From Chryseobacterium jejuense (GTDB lineage Bacteria > Bacteroidota > Bacteroidia > Flavobacteriales > Weeksellaceae), in assembly GCF_017877355.1 (NCBI RefSeq), contig NZ_JAGIPR010000004.1:310001-374000 (forward strand): DNA of 64,000 nucleotides. The letters are read 5' to 3'. The notes beneath the pieces are model-generated. The model saw nothing but the letters and a program-made list of their open reading frames with translations. It did no database searches and was not told where the DNA came from. Position 1 is the first letter of the stretch, and each line of letters opens with the position of its first letter. This document shows, in pieces, positions 17,036 through 25,360 of this stretch. A program made the position numbers and the translations under genes.

Positions 17036-17188
17036 TTATAAAGCCACACAATATCTTCCTTTTGAAGCACATACCCATCCCGGGCAGCAGTCACTGGTTT
17101 TTTGACAAATTATCATCGGGTTACAAGCTAAGGCAGCACCTTGTACATTTTTCATTTCTTCTCTTGAAAGTTTTTTTGAATTTTTCAT
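17036..17188 (-). CDS. bacteriocin-like peptide with a six-cysteine knottin pattern
   Basis: 50 residues. The N-terminal part (MKNSKKLSREEMKNVQGA, residues 1-18) looks like a double-glycine-type leader, as in bacteriocin-like peptides of Chryseobacterium and relatives; processing would fall after about residue 18. The core (ALACNPMIIC onward) has six cysteines at 22, 28, 34, 35, 40 and 47, with spacing C-x5-C-x5-CC-x4-C-x6-C, and includes the segment SDCCPGWVC. That spacing fits the inhibitor cystine knot consensus. Two hairpins follow the stop. No transporter, peptidase or immunity gene is adjacent. The leader class and the disulfide fold are inferences; the ORF itself is well supported. Confidence 0.85.
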   Translation of the reverse strand: MKNSKKLSREEMKNVQGAALACNPMIICQKTSDCCPGWVCASKGRYCVAL

Positions 17189-17405
17189 AATTATTTTGTT
17201 TAGTATTAATTTCCTACTCTTTAAGATTTTCGGATACCTCTGTTTTTATCTCCCTATATAGAGATTTAAATATACGATTTCTTTTATTAATCAGATAATT
17301 ATATTTAAAACAAAGTATTTTAGAGAATTCAATAATCTAACACTAGGGAAAAATCCCATACAAAATACCGGGAAAATACGGATGTTTTTTCTGTAGTATT
17401 AATTC

Positions 17406-17413
17406 TAAGTTTG
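17406..17413 (+). promoter_or_regulatory. -7 box TAAGTTTG of the 52-residue small ORF
   Basis: Matches TAnnTTTG, 37 nt upstream of the ATG at 17451. Confidence 0.5.
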
Positions 17414-17450
17414 CAAAGAGAACGAAGGGGTAAAAACACTAGAAAACAAA

Positions 17451-17609
17451 ATGATTGCAGAAGATCAACCACAAACTAACCATGAGAATCAAAAAAATGT
17501 ACCTCCAAAAGGAAGTACACAGTCTTCTGCAAAAAAAAACAAGACTGAAATATCCAATCATTTTTTACGGAGAATTATTTCTCTTTTGAAAAAAGAAGAA
17601 TTAATTTGA
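17451..17609 (+). CDS. small hydrophilic protein of unknown function
   Basis: 52 residues: a polar, Gln/Asn/Ser-rich N-terminal half (MIAEDQPQTNHENQK...) and a basic helix-like C-terminus (NHFLRRIISLLKKEELI). No family recognised. It has its own promoter box (17406-17413) and ends 6 nt before a 14-bp terminator, which supports a real transcription unit. It is divergent from the bacteriocin-like peptide gene, 262 nt apart; a functional link is only a possibility. Confidence 0.6.
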   Translation: MIAEDQPQTNHENQKNVPPKGSTQSSAKKNKTEISNHFLRRIISLLKKEELI

Positions 17610-17615
17610 TTAAAA

Positions 17616-17647
17616 AAATAAATCCCGAATTTCTTCGGGATTTATTT
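17616..17647. terminator. bidirectional terminator between the small ORF and the OmpA-like gene
   Basis: Perfect 14-bp stem (AAATAAATCCCGAA / TTCGGGATTTATTT) with a TTTC loop and T-rich flanks on both strands, serving 17451-17609 (+) and 17663-18496 (-). Confidence 0.9.
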
Positions 17648-17662
17648 TTTATTATAGTTTCA

Positions 17663-18496
17663 TTATTTCTTTGGAGTAATATCCATTAGCTTCATAAACT
17701 CATCCAGCTTAGGCATAATGATGATTTCTGTTCTTCTGTTTTCTGCTCTTCCGGAAACGCTCATATTAGTAGCTTTCGGGTTGTACTCGGAACGACCTCC
17801 TGCTGTAATTCTTGCAGGATCTACTCCGAACTGAGTCTGAAGAACCTTAGCAACAGAGGTACCTCTTAATGCAGAAAGATCCCAGTTGTCTCTTGGCAGG
17901 TTTGCAGAATTCAACGAAGCATTATCTGTATTTCCTTCAATCAATACTGAATATTTATCATAGTCATTGATTACTTTCGCTACCTTACCTAGCACCTCTT
18001 GAGCTGCTGGTAAAATATTATAATCTCCTGTTTTGTATAACATTTTGTCTGAAAGGGAGATCATTACCACTCCTTTCAATACTTTCACCTGTACATCTTC
18101 ATCTGATACATTATCTAAAGATCTCTTCAGTTTGTTAGACAACGCAAGGTTTAAGCTATCGTTTTTAGCATTGCTGGAAATTAACTGCTTGATATATGAA
18201 TTGGAAGCATTGATTTCTCCCACAAGCTTGTCAATATTAGCAGAGCTTTTTCCTGTATTGGAAAGGCATGCATCCAGTGATGATTTTAAAGCATCATGTT
18301 GGCTTTTTAATAAATTATTTTCACCTGTCAATGCAGAGTTCTGAGATTTCAAATCCTGAATTTCTCTTTGTCTTTCACCTATATTTTCAATACACTGCTT
18401 ATAGTTTGTGCTTAAGGCATCATACTGCTTCTTGCTCACACAAGAGGTCATCCCCAACGCCATTGCAGAAACCGCTAAAATTTTAAAAATCTTCAT
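17663..18496 (-). CDS. OmpA-family peptidoglycan-binding lipoprotein
   Basis: 277 residues. A signal peptide ends at a lipobox-like MTSC (Cys about 19). Residues about 25-125 form a heptad-rich coiled coil (NNLLKSQHDALKSSLDA). The C-terminal OmpA domain (about 140-265) has the peptidoglycan-contact pattern VLIEGNTDNASLNS and GRAENRRTEIII. It would tether the outer membrane to the wall. Promoter box TAACTTTG at 18519-18526; single gene. Confidence 0.92.
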   Translation of the reverse strand: MKIFKILAVSAMALGMTSCVSKKQYDALSTNYKQCIENIGERQREIQDLKSQNSALTGENNLLKSQHDALKSSLDACLSNTGKSSANIDKLVGEINASNSYIKQLISSNAKNDSLNLALSNKLKRSLDNVSDEDVQVKVLKGVVMISLSDKMLYKTGDYNILPAAQEVLGKVAKVINDYDKYSVLIEGNTDNASLNSANLPRDNWDLSALRGTSVAKVLQTQFGVDPARITAGGRSEYNPKATNMSVSGRAENRRTEIIIMPKLDEFMKLMDITPKK

Positions 18497-18518
18497 ACGT
18501 AATCATTTTTAGACAACT

Positions 18519-18526
18519 CAAAGTTA
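18519..18526 (-). promoter_or_regulatory. -7 box TAACTTTG of the OmpA-like gene
   Basis: CAAAGTTA on plus, 22 nt upstream of the ATG at 18496. It lies back to back with the tilS box at 18553-18560. Confidence 0.55.
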
Positions 18527-18552
18527 GGGAAATTCAATTGAATTATATGGAT

Positions 18553-18560
18553 TATCTTTG
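18553..18560 (+). promoter_or_regulatory. -7 box TATCTTTG of tilS
   Basis: Matches TAnnTTTG, 23 nt upstream of the tilS ATG. Confidence 0.55.
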
Positions 18561-18583
18561 TATAAAAGAAATTCTCAACACCT

Positions 18584-19933
18584 ATGTTGAAAAAATCAAG
18601 TTTCAGAAAACAATTAGAAAATCTTATTCACCAAACTGAAAATCACAGCTATCTTTTAGCCGTGAGCGGAGGTGCTGACTCTATGGTTCTAGCCTCCCTG
18701 TTCCAGGGTTTGAGGAATGAAAAACAGAATTCAGAGTACTCATTTCAGATAGCTCACATCAATTATAAACTCCGGGGTGAAGATTCGGATCTGGATCAAA
18801 AAGTGGTACAGGATTTTTGTGAGAAAAATCATATCAGGTTCCATCTATATGAAGTTTCGGAAAAAGATAAAAAACCGGAAAATTCTATTCAGCTTTGGGC
18901 AAGAGAACTTAGGTATGCTTTTTTTAAGGAAATTAAGGAAAAGGAAAAACTGGAATTTCTGGTTACTGCCCATCATCTGAACGATCAGCTGGAAACATTT
19001 ATCATCAATCTTTCCAAAGCTGCAGGAATTAATGGTTTGAGTGGCATTCCTGCTAATGACAATCATATTCTTCGTCCGCTTTTACAATTCTCCAAACAGG
19101 AAATTTATCAATTTGCAGAAGAAAACAATATTGAATTCCGGGAAGATCTTTCCAATAAAAAGAGTGATTATCTGAGAAACAAGATCAGAAATGAAATTGT
19201 TCCGAAATTACAGGAAACTAACGATCATTTTCTGGAAAACTTTAAAAAAAGTTCTTCATACCTGAACCAGACTAAAGATTTTATTCAAAAACAGATTCAG
19301 GAGATAGAAAATAAACTTATCGTATTTAACAAAGACCACAAAACTTTATCAAAGGAAAAGCTGGATCAGGAAAGCGATTTTGTTAAGTTTGAGATTTTAA
19401 AAAAATATGGGTTCAATCAGGAAGAAGAAATCCCCAAAATTTTTAAGGCAGAAAACAATAGTTCTTTTTTTTCAAAAGAATATCAGCTGATTGTTAACAG
19501 AGATGAATTAATCTTTATTGAAATAAACAAAGAAACTGAAAACATACAAGAAATCACTCTGATTGACCGTTTTGATTTCTCAGGAAACCAGATCAGTATC
19601 AACCTTCAGGATTCTATGGAAGACATTGATGGAATCAATAAAAATATGGAATGGGATTTTGATGCTGAAAAAATTCAGTTTCCACTGCATTTAAGAAAAC
19701 ACAAGGAAGGTGATGAGTTTTACCCGACCGGTTTTTCGGGGAAAAAGAAAGTTTCTAAATTTTTTAGGGACGAAAAATTATCTATTTTAGCGAGGCAAAA
19801 AATTTGGATATTGTCTGACGGTAAGAATTCCGTACTTGGAATCATTCCTTTCAGACAGGATAGAAGATATGCAAAGGATGAGAAAACAGAGCGTATTCTC
19901 AAAATTTTTAATGAAACGAAAAATGAAATTTAG
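18584..19933 (+). CDS. tilS: tRNA(Ile)-lysidine synthetase
   Basis: 449 residues. It modifies C34 of the tRNA-Ile with CAU anticodon to lysidine. The PP-loop motif SGGADS is at 28-33, with the adenylation core continuing through FLVTAHHLNDQLETFI and LRPLL. The C-terminal TilS domain is present (FPLHLRKHKEGDEFYPTGF and KKKVSKFFRDEK). Its last 11 nt overlap the start of dsbD. Confidence 0.95.
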   Translation: MLKKSSFRKQLENLIHQTENHSYLLAVSGGADSMVLASLFQGLRNEKQNSEYSFQIAHINYKLRGEDSDLDQKVVQDFCEKNHIRFHLYEVSEKDKKPENSIQLWARELRYAFFKEIKEKEKLEFLVTAHHLNDQLETFIINLSKAAGINGLSGIPANDNHILRPLLQFSKQEIYQFAEENNIEFREDLSNKKSDYLRNKIRNEIVPKLQETNDHFLENFKKSSSYLNQTKDFIQKQIQEIENKLIVFNKDHKTLSKEKLDQESDFVKFEILKKYGFNQEEEIPKIFKAENNSSFFSKEYQLIVNRDELIFIEINKETENIQEITLIDRFDFSGNQISINLQDSMEDIDGINKNMEWDFDAEKIQFPLHLRKHKEGDEFYPTGFSGKKKVSKFFRDEKLSILARQKIWILSDGKNSVLGIIPFRQDRRYAKDEKTERILKIFNETKNEI

Positions 19934-21992
19934 AAATTGGCTTTTATTAATTCTACTCTTTTTAGCAACAGGAATTAATGCACAGATTAAAAATCCTGTA
20001 AAGTTTAAGTTTACCATCAACGATCTGGGCAACAACCAGTATGAAGCGGTTTTGAATGCCACCATGGAAAAAGGATGGCACATTTACTCCAAAGACCTTC
20101 CTGAAGACACAGGAATTCCTACTGAGTACAAAGTTTCAGGAAAGAATATTGAACTGATCGGAAAATTCACCGAAGTAGGTAAGAAACACGAAGAATTCTC
20201 TGAAGCTTTCGGGGGAACTATTGTTTTTTATTCCAATAGTGCTGGTTTCAAACAGAAATTCAAGCTAAAGGATCCTACAAAACCGGCGGATGTTACTTCT
20301 GAAATTACATATCAGACTTGTGATGACAGAGTTTGTCTTGCACCGAATACTTTAGAATTTAATCAAAAGGTTACTCCAAAAGGAGCAACGGAAGAAGCTA
20401 CTCCTGAAGAAACAGCAAAACCAGCAAAAGATTCTGTAAAAGCTGTTGAAACAGTTACTGAAAATCCAACTAAAACAGAGGTTACTATTGCTGAAACCTC
20501 AACACTGGACCCTAAGCAGCTGAAAATTGAAACATTGGATTTCAAAAAACCATTAACAGATTGCGGAACGGCTTCCACAAAGGTAGATGAAAACTACTGG
20601 ACTTATTTATTCTTAGGTTTCATTGGTGGTCTAATCGCCTTATTGACACCATGCGTTTTCCCGATGATTCCTTTAACGGTTTCATTCTTCACCAAAGGAA
20701 GTAAGGATAAGGCAAAAGGTAAAAGAGATGCTTTGATCTATGGGTTTTTCATTCTTCTTATTTTCGTTTTATTGAGTATTCCTTTCCACATTATTGATGG
20801 AATTGCAGGAAACATCTTCAATGAGATCTCTACAAGTGTATGGCTGAATATTGCCTTCTTTATTATATTTATCTTCTTTGCCGGAAGTTTCTTCGGGTAT
20901 TATGATATTACTTTACCTAGCTCTATTGCCAATAAGTCTTCAAAAGCTGAGGAAGCTGGTGGTATCATCGGTATTTTCTTTATGGCATTAACGCTGGTAA
21001 TTGTTTCTTTCTCTTGTACAGGACCTATCTTAGGAAGTTTACTAGGAAGCGCTGTAACCGGTTCTTCGAATGTACCAATGCTATTGACATTTGCTTTGGC
21101 AGGATTTGGATTAGCATGGGCTATTATTTTTGGATTATTAGCTTTATTCCCACAAGCATTACAAAGTCTTCCAAAATCTGGAGGATGGATGAATACGGTA
21201 AAAGTGGTTTTAGGTTTCGTAGAATTGGCTCTAGCTTTAAAATTCTTATCAAAAGCAGACCTTGTATCGAAGACTTTCTTCTTAAAAAGAGAACTATTCA
21301 TTGCCATCTGGATTATTGTAGCTTTAGGATTGGCTTTATATTTATTCGGATTAATCAAGTTTCCACATGATGATAAAAAACCTAAAGTTTCAATCACCAG
21401 AAAAATATTAGGAGTATTAGGATTTGGTTTTGTAATCTATCTGATCCAAGGATTAATTCCATCTGACCGTCCAAAACTTCAGTTATTAAGTGGCATTCTG
21501 CCTCCATTGAATGTTAGCTATTTCCACGATGAAAAAGATGGTATTTTGGGAATGCATCCGGAACATGATTTCTTTAAAGCGATAGAAATTGCAAAAAAGG
21601 AAAACAAGCCAATCTTAATTGACTTCACGGGTTACGGTTGTGAAAACTGTAGAAAAATGGAAGAGTTTGTATGGAGCGAACCGGATATCTTACCGATTCT
21701 TCAGAACGATGTTGTCTTAGCTTCTTTATATGTAGATGACAAAGAAGAGCTTCCTGAAGATCAAAAAACAAAGATTGATCTTGGAGACGGACAGATCAAA
21801 AAGGTGAAAACAATTGGGGACAGATGGAGTTTATTCCAACAGGTTAACTTCAATAACAATTCCCAGCCTCACTACGTGTTAATCACTCCTGACGGAAAAG
21901 TTATCAACACTCCTGTTTCCGGATATATGCCGAAGGATGATTTTAAAAAGTTCCTGGAATGTGGAGTTAATTACTTCAAAAAAAGCAAATAA
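19923..21992 (+). CDS. dsbD: DsbD-type thiol:disulfide interchange protein
   Basis: 689 residues from ATG at 19923. A signal peptide (LLLILLFLATGINAQ) leads to an N-terminal periplasmic DsbD-alpha-type domain with the Cys pair in TCDDRVC. After an acidic linker comes the membrane CcdA-like domain with LLTPCVFPMIPLTVSF and FSCTGPILGS, each with a redox Cys. The C-terminal thioredoxin domain has GCENC. It moves electrons from cytosolic thioredoxin to the periplasm. ATG 19911 would add four residues; the longer frame from 19836 lies inside tilS and is rejected. The overlap with tilS suggests co-transcription. Confidence 0.93.
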   Translation: MKFRNWLLLILLFLATGINAQIKNPVKFKFTINDLGNNQYEAVLNATMEKGWHIYSKDLPEDTGIPTEYKVSGKNIELIGKFTEVGKKHEEFSEAFGGTIVFYSNSAGFKQKFKLKDPTKPADVTSEITYQTCDDRVCLAPNTLEFNQKVTPKGATEEATPEETAKPAKDSVKAVETVTENPTKTEVTIAETSTLDPKQLKIETLDFKKPLTDCGTASTKVDENYWTYLFLGFIGGLIALLTPCVFPMIPLTVSFFTKGSKDKAKGKRDALIYGFFILLIFVLLSIPFHIIDGIAGNIFNEISTSVWLNIAFFIIFIFFAGSFFGYYDITLPSSIANKSSKAEEAGGIIGIFFMALTLVIVSFSCTGPILGSLLGSAVTGSSNVPMLLTFALAGFGLAWAIIFGLLALFPQALQSLPKSGGWMNTVKVVLGFVELALALKFLSKADLVSKTFFLKRELFIAIWIIVALGLALYLFGLIKFPHDDKKPKVSITRKILGVLGFGFVIYLIQGLIPSDRPKLQLLSGILPPLNVSYFHDEKDGILGMHPEHDFFKAIEIAKKENKPILIDFTGYGCENCRKMEEFVWSEPDILPILQNDVVLASLYVDDKEELPEDQKTKIDLGDGQIKKVKTIGDRWSLFQQVNFNNNSQPHYVLITPDGKVINTPVSGYMPKDDFKKFLECGVNYFKKSK

Positions 21993-22012
21993 ATAATTTT
22001 ATATAAAATTTT

Positions 22013-22041
22013 AAAACTCACACTTCTCCGGTGTGAGTTTT
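22013..22041 (+). terminator. terminator of tilS-dsbD
   Basis: 11-bp stem AAAACTCACAC / GTGTGAGTTTT with a 7-nt loop, 20 nt after the dsbD stop, followed by T residues. Confidence 0.88.
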
Positions 22042-22246
22042 TCATTTTCGAAACTAAAGCAAATTATTCAGATTCAACATATTCAACAATGATTTTTAAC
22101 ATCATTTAAGTACAACCACTCAATAAAAATGAAAATTCATTACATATTTTAAATTTTAGGCATCAACTTTGTATCAATTTTTCAAAATCACGATCGGGTT
22201 TTCAAAGTTTTCATCAAATACCGTTTAACAATTTAAAATATGAATT

Positions 22247-22768
22247 ATGGCAGAAGTTATTGCACAAGAAAAGCAAGGCAGCAAGCAAAAGAAAAAATTA
22301 ATCAGAGTAGACATGACTCCTATGGTAGACCTGGGGTTTCTGCTGATCACTTTCTTTATGTTCACTACCAATTTTACAAAACCCAACGTGATGGATTTGG
22401 GACTTCCCGCGAAAGACCCTAATCCCAGACCAATTGAAACTGTAATTGGAGATAAAAATCAGATTACATTTATTTTGGGAAAAGACAATCGTATTTTTTA
22501 TCATCAAAGCAATGCGACCGATTTAAATACAAGCAACCTACAAGAAACAGATTTCAGCGGAATAAAAGTTTCAAAAATTATTTCTGAAGCCTATAAAAAC
22601 GCTCCTAAACCGGAAAATTTTACAGTAATAATCAAACCTACTGATGAAGCCAACTACAAAAATTTTGTAGATATGTTGGATAATCTGGCTATCTCTAAAA
22701 AAGAGCGTTATGGAGTAACGGATATCAAACCTTGGGAAACAAAGGTTTATAAAGAATTAACTCAATAA
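22247..22768 (+). CDS. orphan ExbD-family protein
   Basis: 173 residues. The core IRVDMTPMVDLGFLLITFFM is the same as in the ExbD at 5699-6265, including the membrane Asp, and the C-terminal blocks FTVIIKPTD and YGVTDIKPWE also match. It is a single gene with its own terminator, with no exbB or tonB next to it, so it must borrow an ExbB from elsewhere if active. The 205 nt between the dsbD terminator and the ATG hold no exact TAnnTTTG box; CAACTTTG about 80 nt upstream is a near match. Confidence 0.9.
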   Translation: MAEVIAQEKQGSKQKKKLIRVDMTPMVDLGFLLITFFMFTTNFTKPNVMDLGLPAKDPNPRPIETVIGDKNQITFILGKDNRIFYHQSNATDLNTSNLQETDFSGIKVSKIISEAYKNAPKPENFTVIIKPTDEANYKNFVDMLDNLAISKKERYGVTDIKPWETKVYKELTQ

Positions 22769-22773
22769 AAGAG

Positions 22774-22800
22774 AAAGGGCATTTTTAAAATGCTCTTTTT
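22774..22800 (+). terminator. terminator of the orphan exbD
   Basis: Hairpin AGGGCATTT / AAATGCTCT (one G-U pair) followed by a T-run, 6 nt after the stop. Confidence 0.8.
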
Positions 22801-22804
22801 TGTT

Positions 22805-22812
22805 TACATTTG
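22805..22812 (+). promoter_or_regulatory. -7 box TACATTTG of the alpha/beta hydrolase
   Basis: Matches TAnnTTTG directly after the previous terminator, 28 nt before the ATG at 22841. Confidence 0.55.
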
Positions 22813-22840
22813 AAAGGTTAACCACTAAAATTTTGGAATC

Positions 22841-23623
22841 ATGCTGAACTTTGAAAGAAAAGGAAATGGAAAAGAAACGTTAGTACTCCTCCACGGTTTT
22901 ATGGAAAACCTATCCATTTGGAGTGATATGGAACCTCATCTTTCCAAAGATTTCTCCCTTTTAAAAATTGATCTTCCCGGGCACGGACAATCTGAGATAC
23001 TGGGGGAAATTCACACCATGGAACTTATGGCTGATGAAGTAAAAAAAGTTCTAGATGCTCAAAATCTAGAAAAAGTTCATCTATTAGGACACTCTATGGG
23101 TGGATATGCATCTCTGGCTTTTGCAGAAAAATACCCTGAATCCCTAAAAAGTGTAACCCTTTTCTTCTCTACTTATTTTGCTGATGATGAAGAGAAAAAA
23201 CAACAGCGTATCAAAAGCTATAGGATTATTAAAGATGCTTTCTCCCATTATGCCAGAGCAGGAGTTCCAAATCTATTCAATCCTAATGAAAGAGACATTC
23301 TGGAAGGGAAAATTGAAACCGCACTGGAAACCGCACTTTCTACCAACAATATGGGAGCTCTTGCCTGTGTAAAAGGTATGGTGGAAAGAACGGATAAAAA
23401 ACATATCATGCAAAATCTGGAAGCCAAAATTCTGGTTCTGGCCGGCAAACATGATAATGCAGTAAAAACAGAGACTACAATTAAAAATCTTCCGGACAGA
23501 ACGAATATCAAATCCTACATATTAGATTGTGGCCACAATGGTCATTGGGAAAAACCGGGCATTTGTGCCGAAATCATTAACACGGAACTCCTTCACAATC
23601 TTCCGAAGAAATTAGTATTGTAA
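22841..23623 (+). CDS. alpha/beta hydrolase
   Basis: 260 residues, the full length of a compact single-domain hydrolase. The oxyanion segment is LVLLHGFMENLSIW, the nucleophile elbow is GHSMGG with Ser at 85, the acid is in LAGKHDNAV and the His in DCGHNGHWEKP. It resembles MenH/BioH-like esterases, but the substrate cannot be told. No signal peptide. A lipoprotein gene starts 4 nt after its stop. Confidence 0.9.
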   Translation: MLNFERKGNGKETLVLLHGFMENLSIWSDMEPHLSKDFSLLKIDLPGHGQSEILGEIHTMELMADEVKKVLDAQNLEKVHLLGHSMGGYASLAFAEKYPESLKSVTLFFSTYFADDEEKKQQRIKSYRIIKDAFSHYARAGVPNLFNPNERDILEGKIETALETALSTNNMGALACVKGMVERTDKKHIMQNLEAKILVLAGKHDNAVKTETTIKNLPDRTNIKSYILDCGHNGHWEKPGICAEIINTELLHNLPKKLVL

Positions 23624-23627
23624 AAAC

Positions 23628-24440
23628 ATGAGAATTGCCATCACTTCTATCTTTCTTCTTGCATTCTTAAGCTGCAAAAAGGATAAACAGCCAACATCCA
23701 ACGCCAAGCCTACAGACTCTGCTCAGGTATCATCCAAAAAAACAGACACTTTAGCCTCCGATCTGCCTAAACAGGAAGTATTTCAGTTTGTAACAGAATT
23801 ATGTGATAACAAAGGATATTTTGATAGTAATAAATACTCCAAAGAAGAAATTGAAGGTACTTATAAACTCTGGTTTGAGCTAAGCGGTTCTTTGCTTGAC
23901 ACCCAATCTGTCTACAATCTTAAAAGTCTTACGGAAATAAGAAATAATCATGATAAAATTCTGGCAAAGCTTGATAAGGATTTTACAGAAAGAAAAGCTC
24001 AGATTCAAAACCTGAAGGTTGTAAATACCCCTTACTGGCAGGATATTAAAAAGAAAAGATATGAAGAACTTATTCAATATTATGAGAAATTGAAAATTGA
24101 GGTTCAAGCCTACTCCAATCCAGCAATTCTGCTTAAAGACAACAAATGTAAAACTTTTTCAAAAGCTTTAAATTCTACTGATGACCAAATGTTTGCAGAG
24201 TGGAGAAAACTCAGAGAAGAAATGAGCAAAACTAACGGCAATCCACAACATGTAATGGATGAGTATAATGAGCAACTCAACTCCACAGACAATAGAGACT
24301 ATGCAATCATTGACCTGATTACTTTTGGCTGGGGTAATTGTGCTAATGATAAAATACAGAGAGTTTCTCATGATGAAAAGATGAACAATGAATTTAATGC
24401 ACTTTTCATTAAGGTTGATTCCAAATGTGATGAACCATAG
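23628..24440 (+). CDS. lipoprotein of unknown function
   Basis: 270 residues. A short signal peptide ends in FLLAFLSC, with the lipid-acceptor Cys at about 16, followed by a Lys/Ser/Thr-rich linker. The mature part is helical and charged, with a conserved-looking region from FVTELCDNKGYFDSNKYS onward and four cysteines. No family recognised. It is 4 nt downstream of the hydrolase, so both are probably co-expressed. Confidence 0.75.
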   Translation: MRIAITSIFLLAFLSCKKDKQPTSNAKPTDSAQVSSKKTDTLASDLPKQEVFQFVTELCDNKGYFDSNKYSKEEIEGTYKLWFELSGSLLDTQSVYNLKSLTEIRNNHDKILAKLDKDFTERKAQIQNLKVVNTPYWQDIKKKRYEELIQYYEKLKIEVQAYSNPAILLKDNKCKTFSKALNSTDDQMFAEWRKLREEMSKTNGNPQHVMDEYNEQLNSTDNRDYAIIDLITFGWGNCANDKIQRVSHDEKMNNEFNALFIKVDSKCDEP

Positions 24441-24441
24441 A

Positions 24442-24487
24442 CATTGAGAAAAATCCTGTATATTAGTAAGGTATAATTTTCTCAATG
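24442..24487 (+). promoter_or_regulatory. inverted repeat covering the patatin gene start codon
   Basis: Perfect 11-nt inverted repeat: CATTGAGAAAA at 24442-24452 and TTTTCTCAATG at 24477-24487, with 24 nt between. The second arm contains the ATG (24485-24487) and the bases just before it. In mRNA this could hide the start site; regulation is inference. Confidence 0.45.
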
Positions 24488-25288
24488 GGAATATTCTCGT
24501 TTAAAAAAAAGACACCTCCGAAACCTCCGGTTATCGGACTTACACTTTCAGGCGGAGGAATGCGTGGAATTGCGCATATCGCCGTATTGAAAGCACTGGA
24601 AGAATATAACCTTAAACCACATATTATTTCAGGAACCAGTGCAGGCTCTATTATTGCTGCTTTTTATTCGTTTGGAAAAACGCCGGGCGAAATGATGGAA
24701 ATCGTAAAGCAAACTTCTTTTTTTTCACGGTCTGCCTTGAAATTATCAAAAAATGGAATTTTTAGTTCTAATTTTATTCTAAAACTTTTCAGAGACTATT
24801 TCCCAGAAGACAATTTTAACATCCTGAAAATCCCTGTTTACATTGCCACAACGGAAATGACGCATGGCATTGTTGATTTCTTCTCTGAAGGTGAGCTATT
24901 CACACCACTTCTGGCTTCATCAAGTGTTCCTTTTATCCTGCCTCCGGTAAGAATGGGTGGGAAAATATACGTAGATGGCGGTGTTCTTGACAATCTTCCC
25001 ATTGAACCCATTATGGATAAATGTGATTTTCTGATTGCCTCTCATGTCAATTCAATAAGTTATGATGAACTCAATAAGATGAGCCTGATGAAAGAATTTG
25101 ACAGGATTCTCCATTTAGCCATTGCAAAATCAGTCTATTCCAAAGTAAAATACTGCAATATATTTCTAGACCCGCCTAAAATGACGAAATTCAGTCTTTT
25201 TAACAAGAAGTATATAGATGAAATGTTTCAACAGGTATACGAATATACTTGTATGGAACTTGAGGAAAAGGGATATACTAAGGTTTGA
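24485..25288 (+). CDS. patatin-like phospholipase (RssA type)
   Basis: 267 residues. The oxyanion loop is LSGGGMRGIAH (21-31), the nucleophile motif GTSAG holds Ser at 52, and the catalytic Asp is in YVDGGVLDN, completing the Ser-Asp dyad of patatin hydrolases. No signal peptide is present, so it is cytosolic or membrane-associated. Natural substrate unknown. It is 44 nt after the lipoprotein gene, and its start codon lies in an inverted repeat. Confidence 0.92.
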   Translation: MGIFSFKKKTPPKPPVIGLTLSGGGMRGIAHIAVLKALEEYNLKPHIISGTSAGSIIAAFYSFGKTPGEMMEIVKQTSFFSRSALKLSKNGIFSSNFILKLFRDYFPEDNFNILKIPVYIATTEMTHGIVDFFSEGELFTPLLASSSVPFILPPVRMGGKIYVDGGVLDNLPIEPIMDKCDFLIASHVNSISYDELNKMSLMKEFDRILHLAIAKSVYSKVKYCNIFLDPPKMTKFSLFNKKYIDEMFQQVYEYTCMELEEKGYTKV

Positions 25289-25332
25289 GGTCTTAGTATG
25301 AAAGGGTTTGAGAGTCTATCAAAGTTGATTTA

Positions 25333-25360
25333 CTTGCTTCTCTTTAGCTTGCTTCTCTTT
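25333..25360. repeat. two direct copies of a 13-nt sequence at the nrnA 3' end
   Basis: CTTGCTTCTCTTT occurs at 25333-25345 and again at 25348-25360, separated by 2 nt, just past the stop of nrnA and between convergent genes. Likely a minor slippage duplication. Confidence 0.5.

Noticed and set aside
19836..19922. Longer start for dsbD inside tilS
   Set aside because: It would put residues before the signal peptide and deeply overlap tilS; ATG 19923 starts just before the signal peptide.
20900..21397. 165-codon minus-strand frame inside dsbD
   Set aside because: Antisense to the membrane domain of DsbD, whose frame has clear motifs; no promoter or known family.
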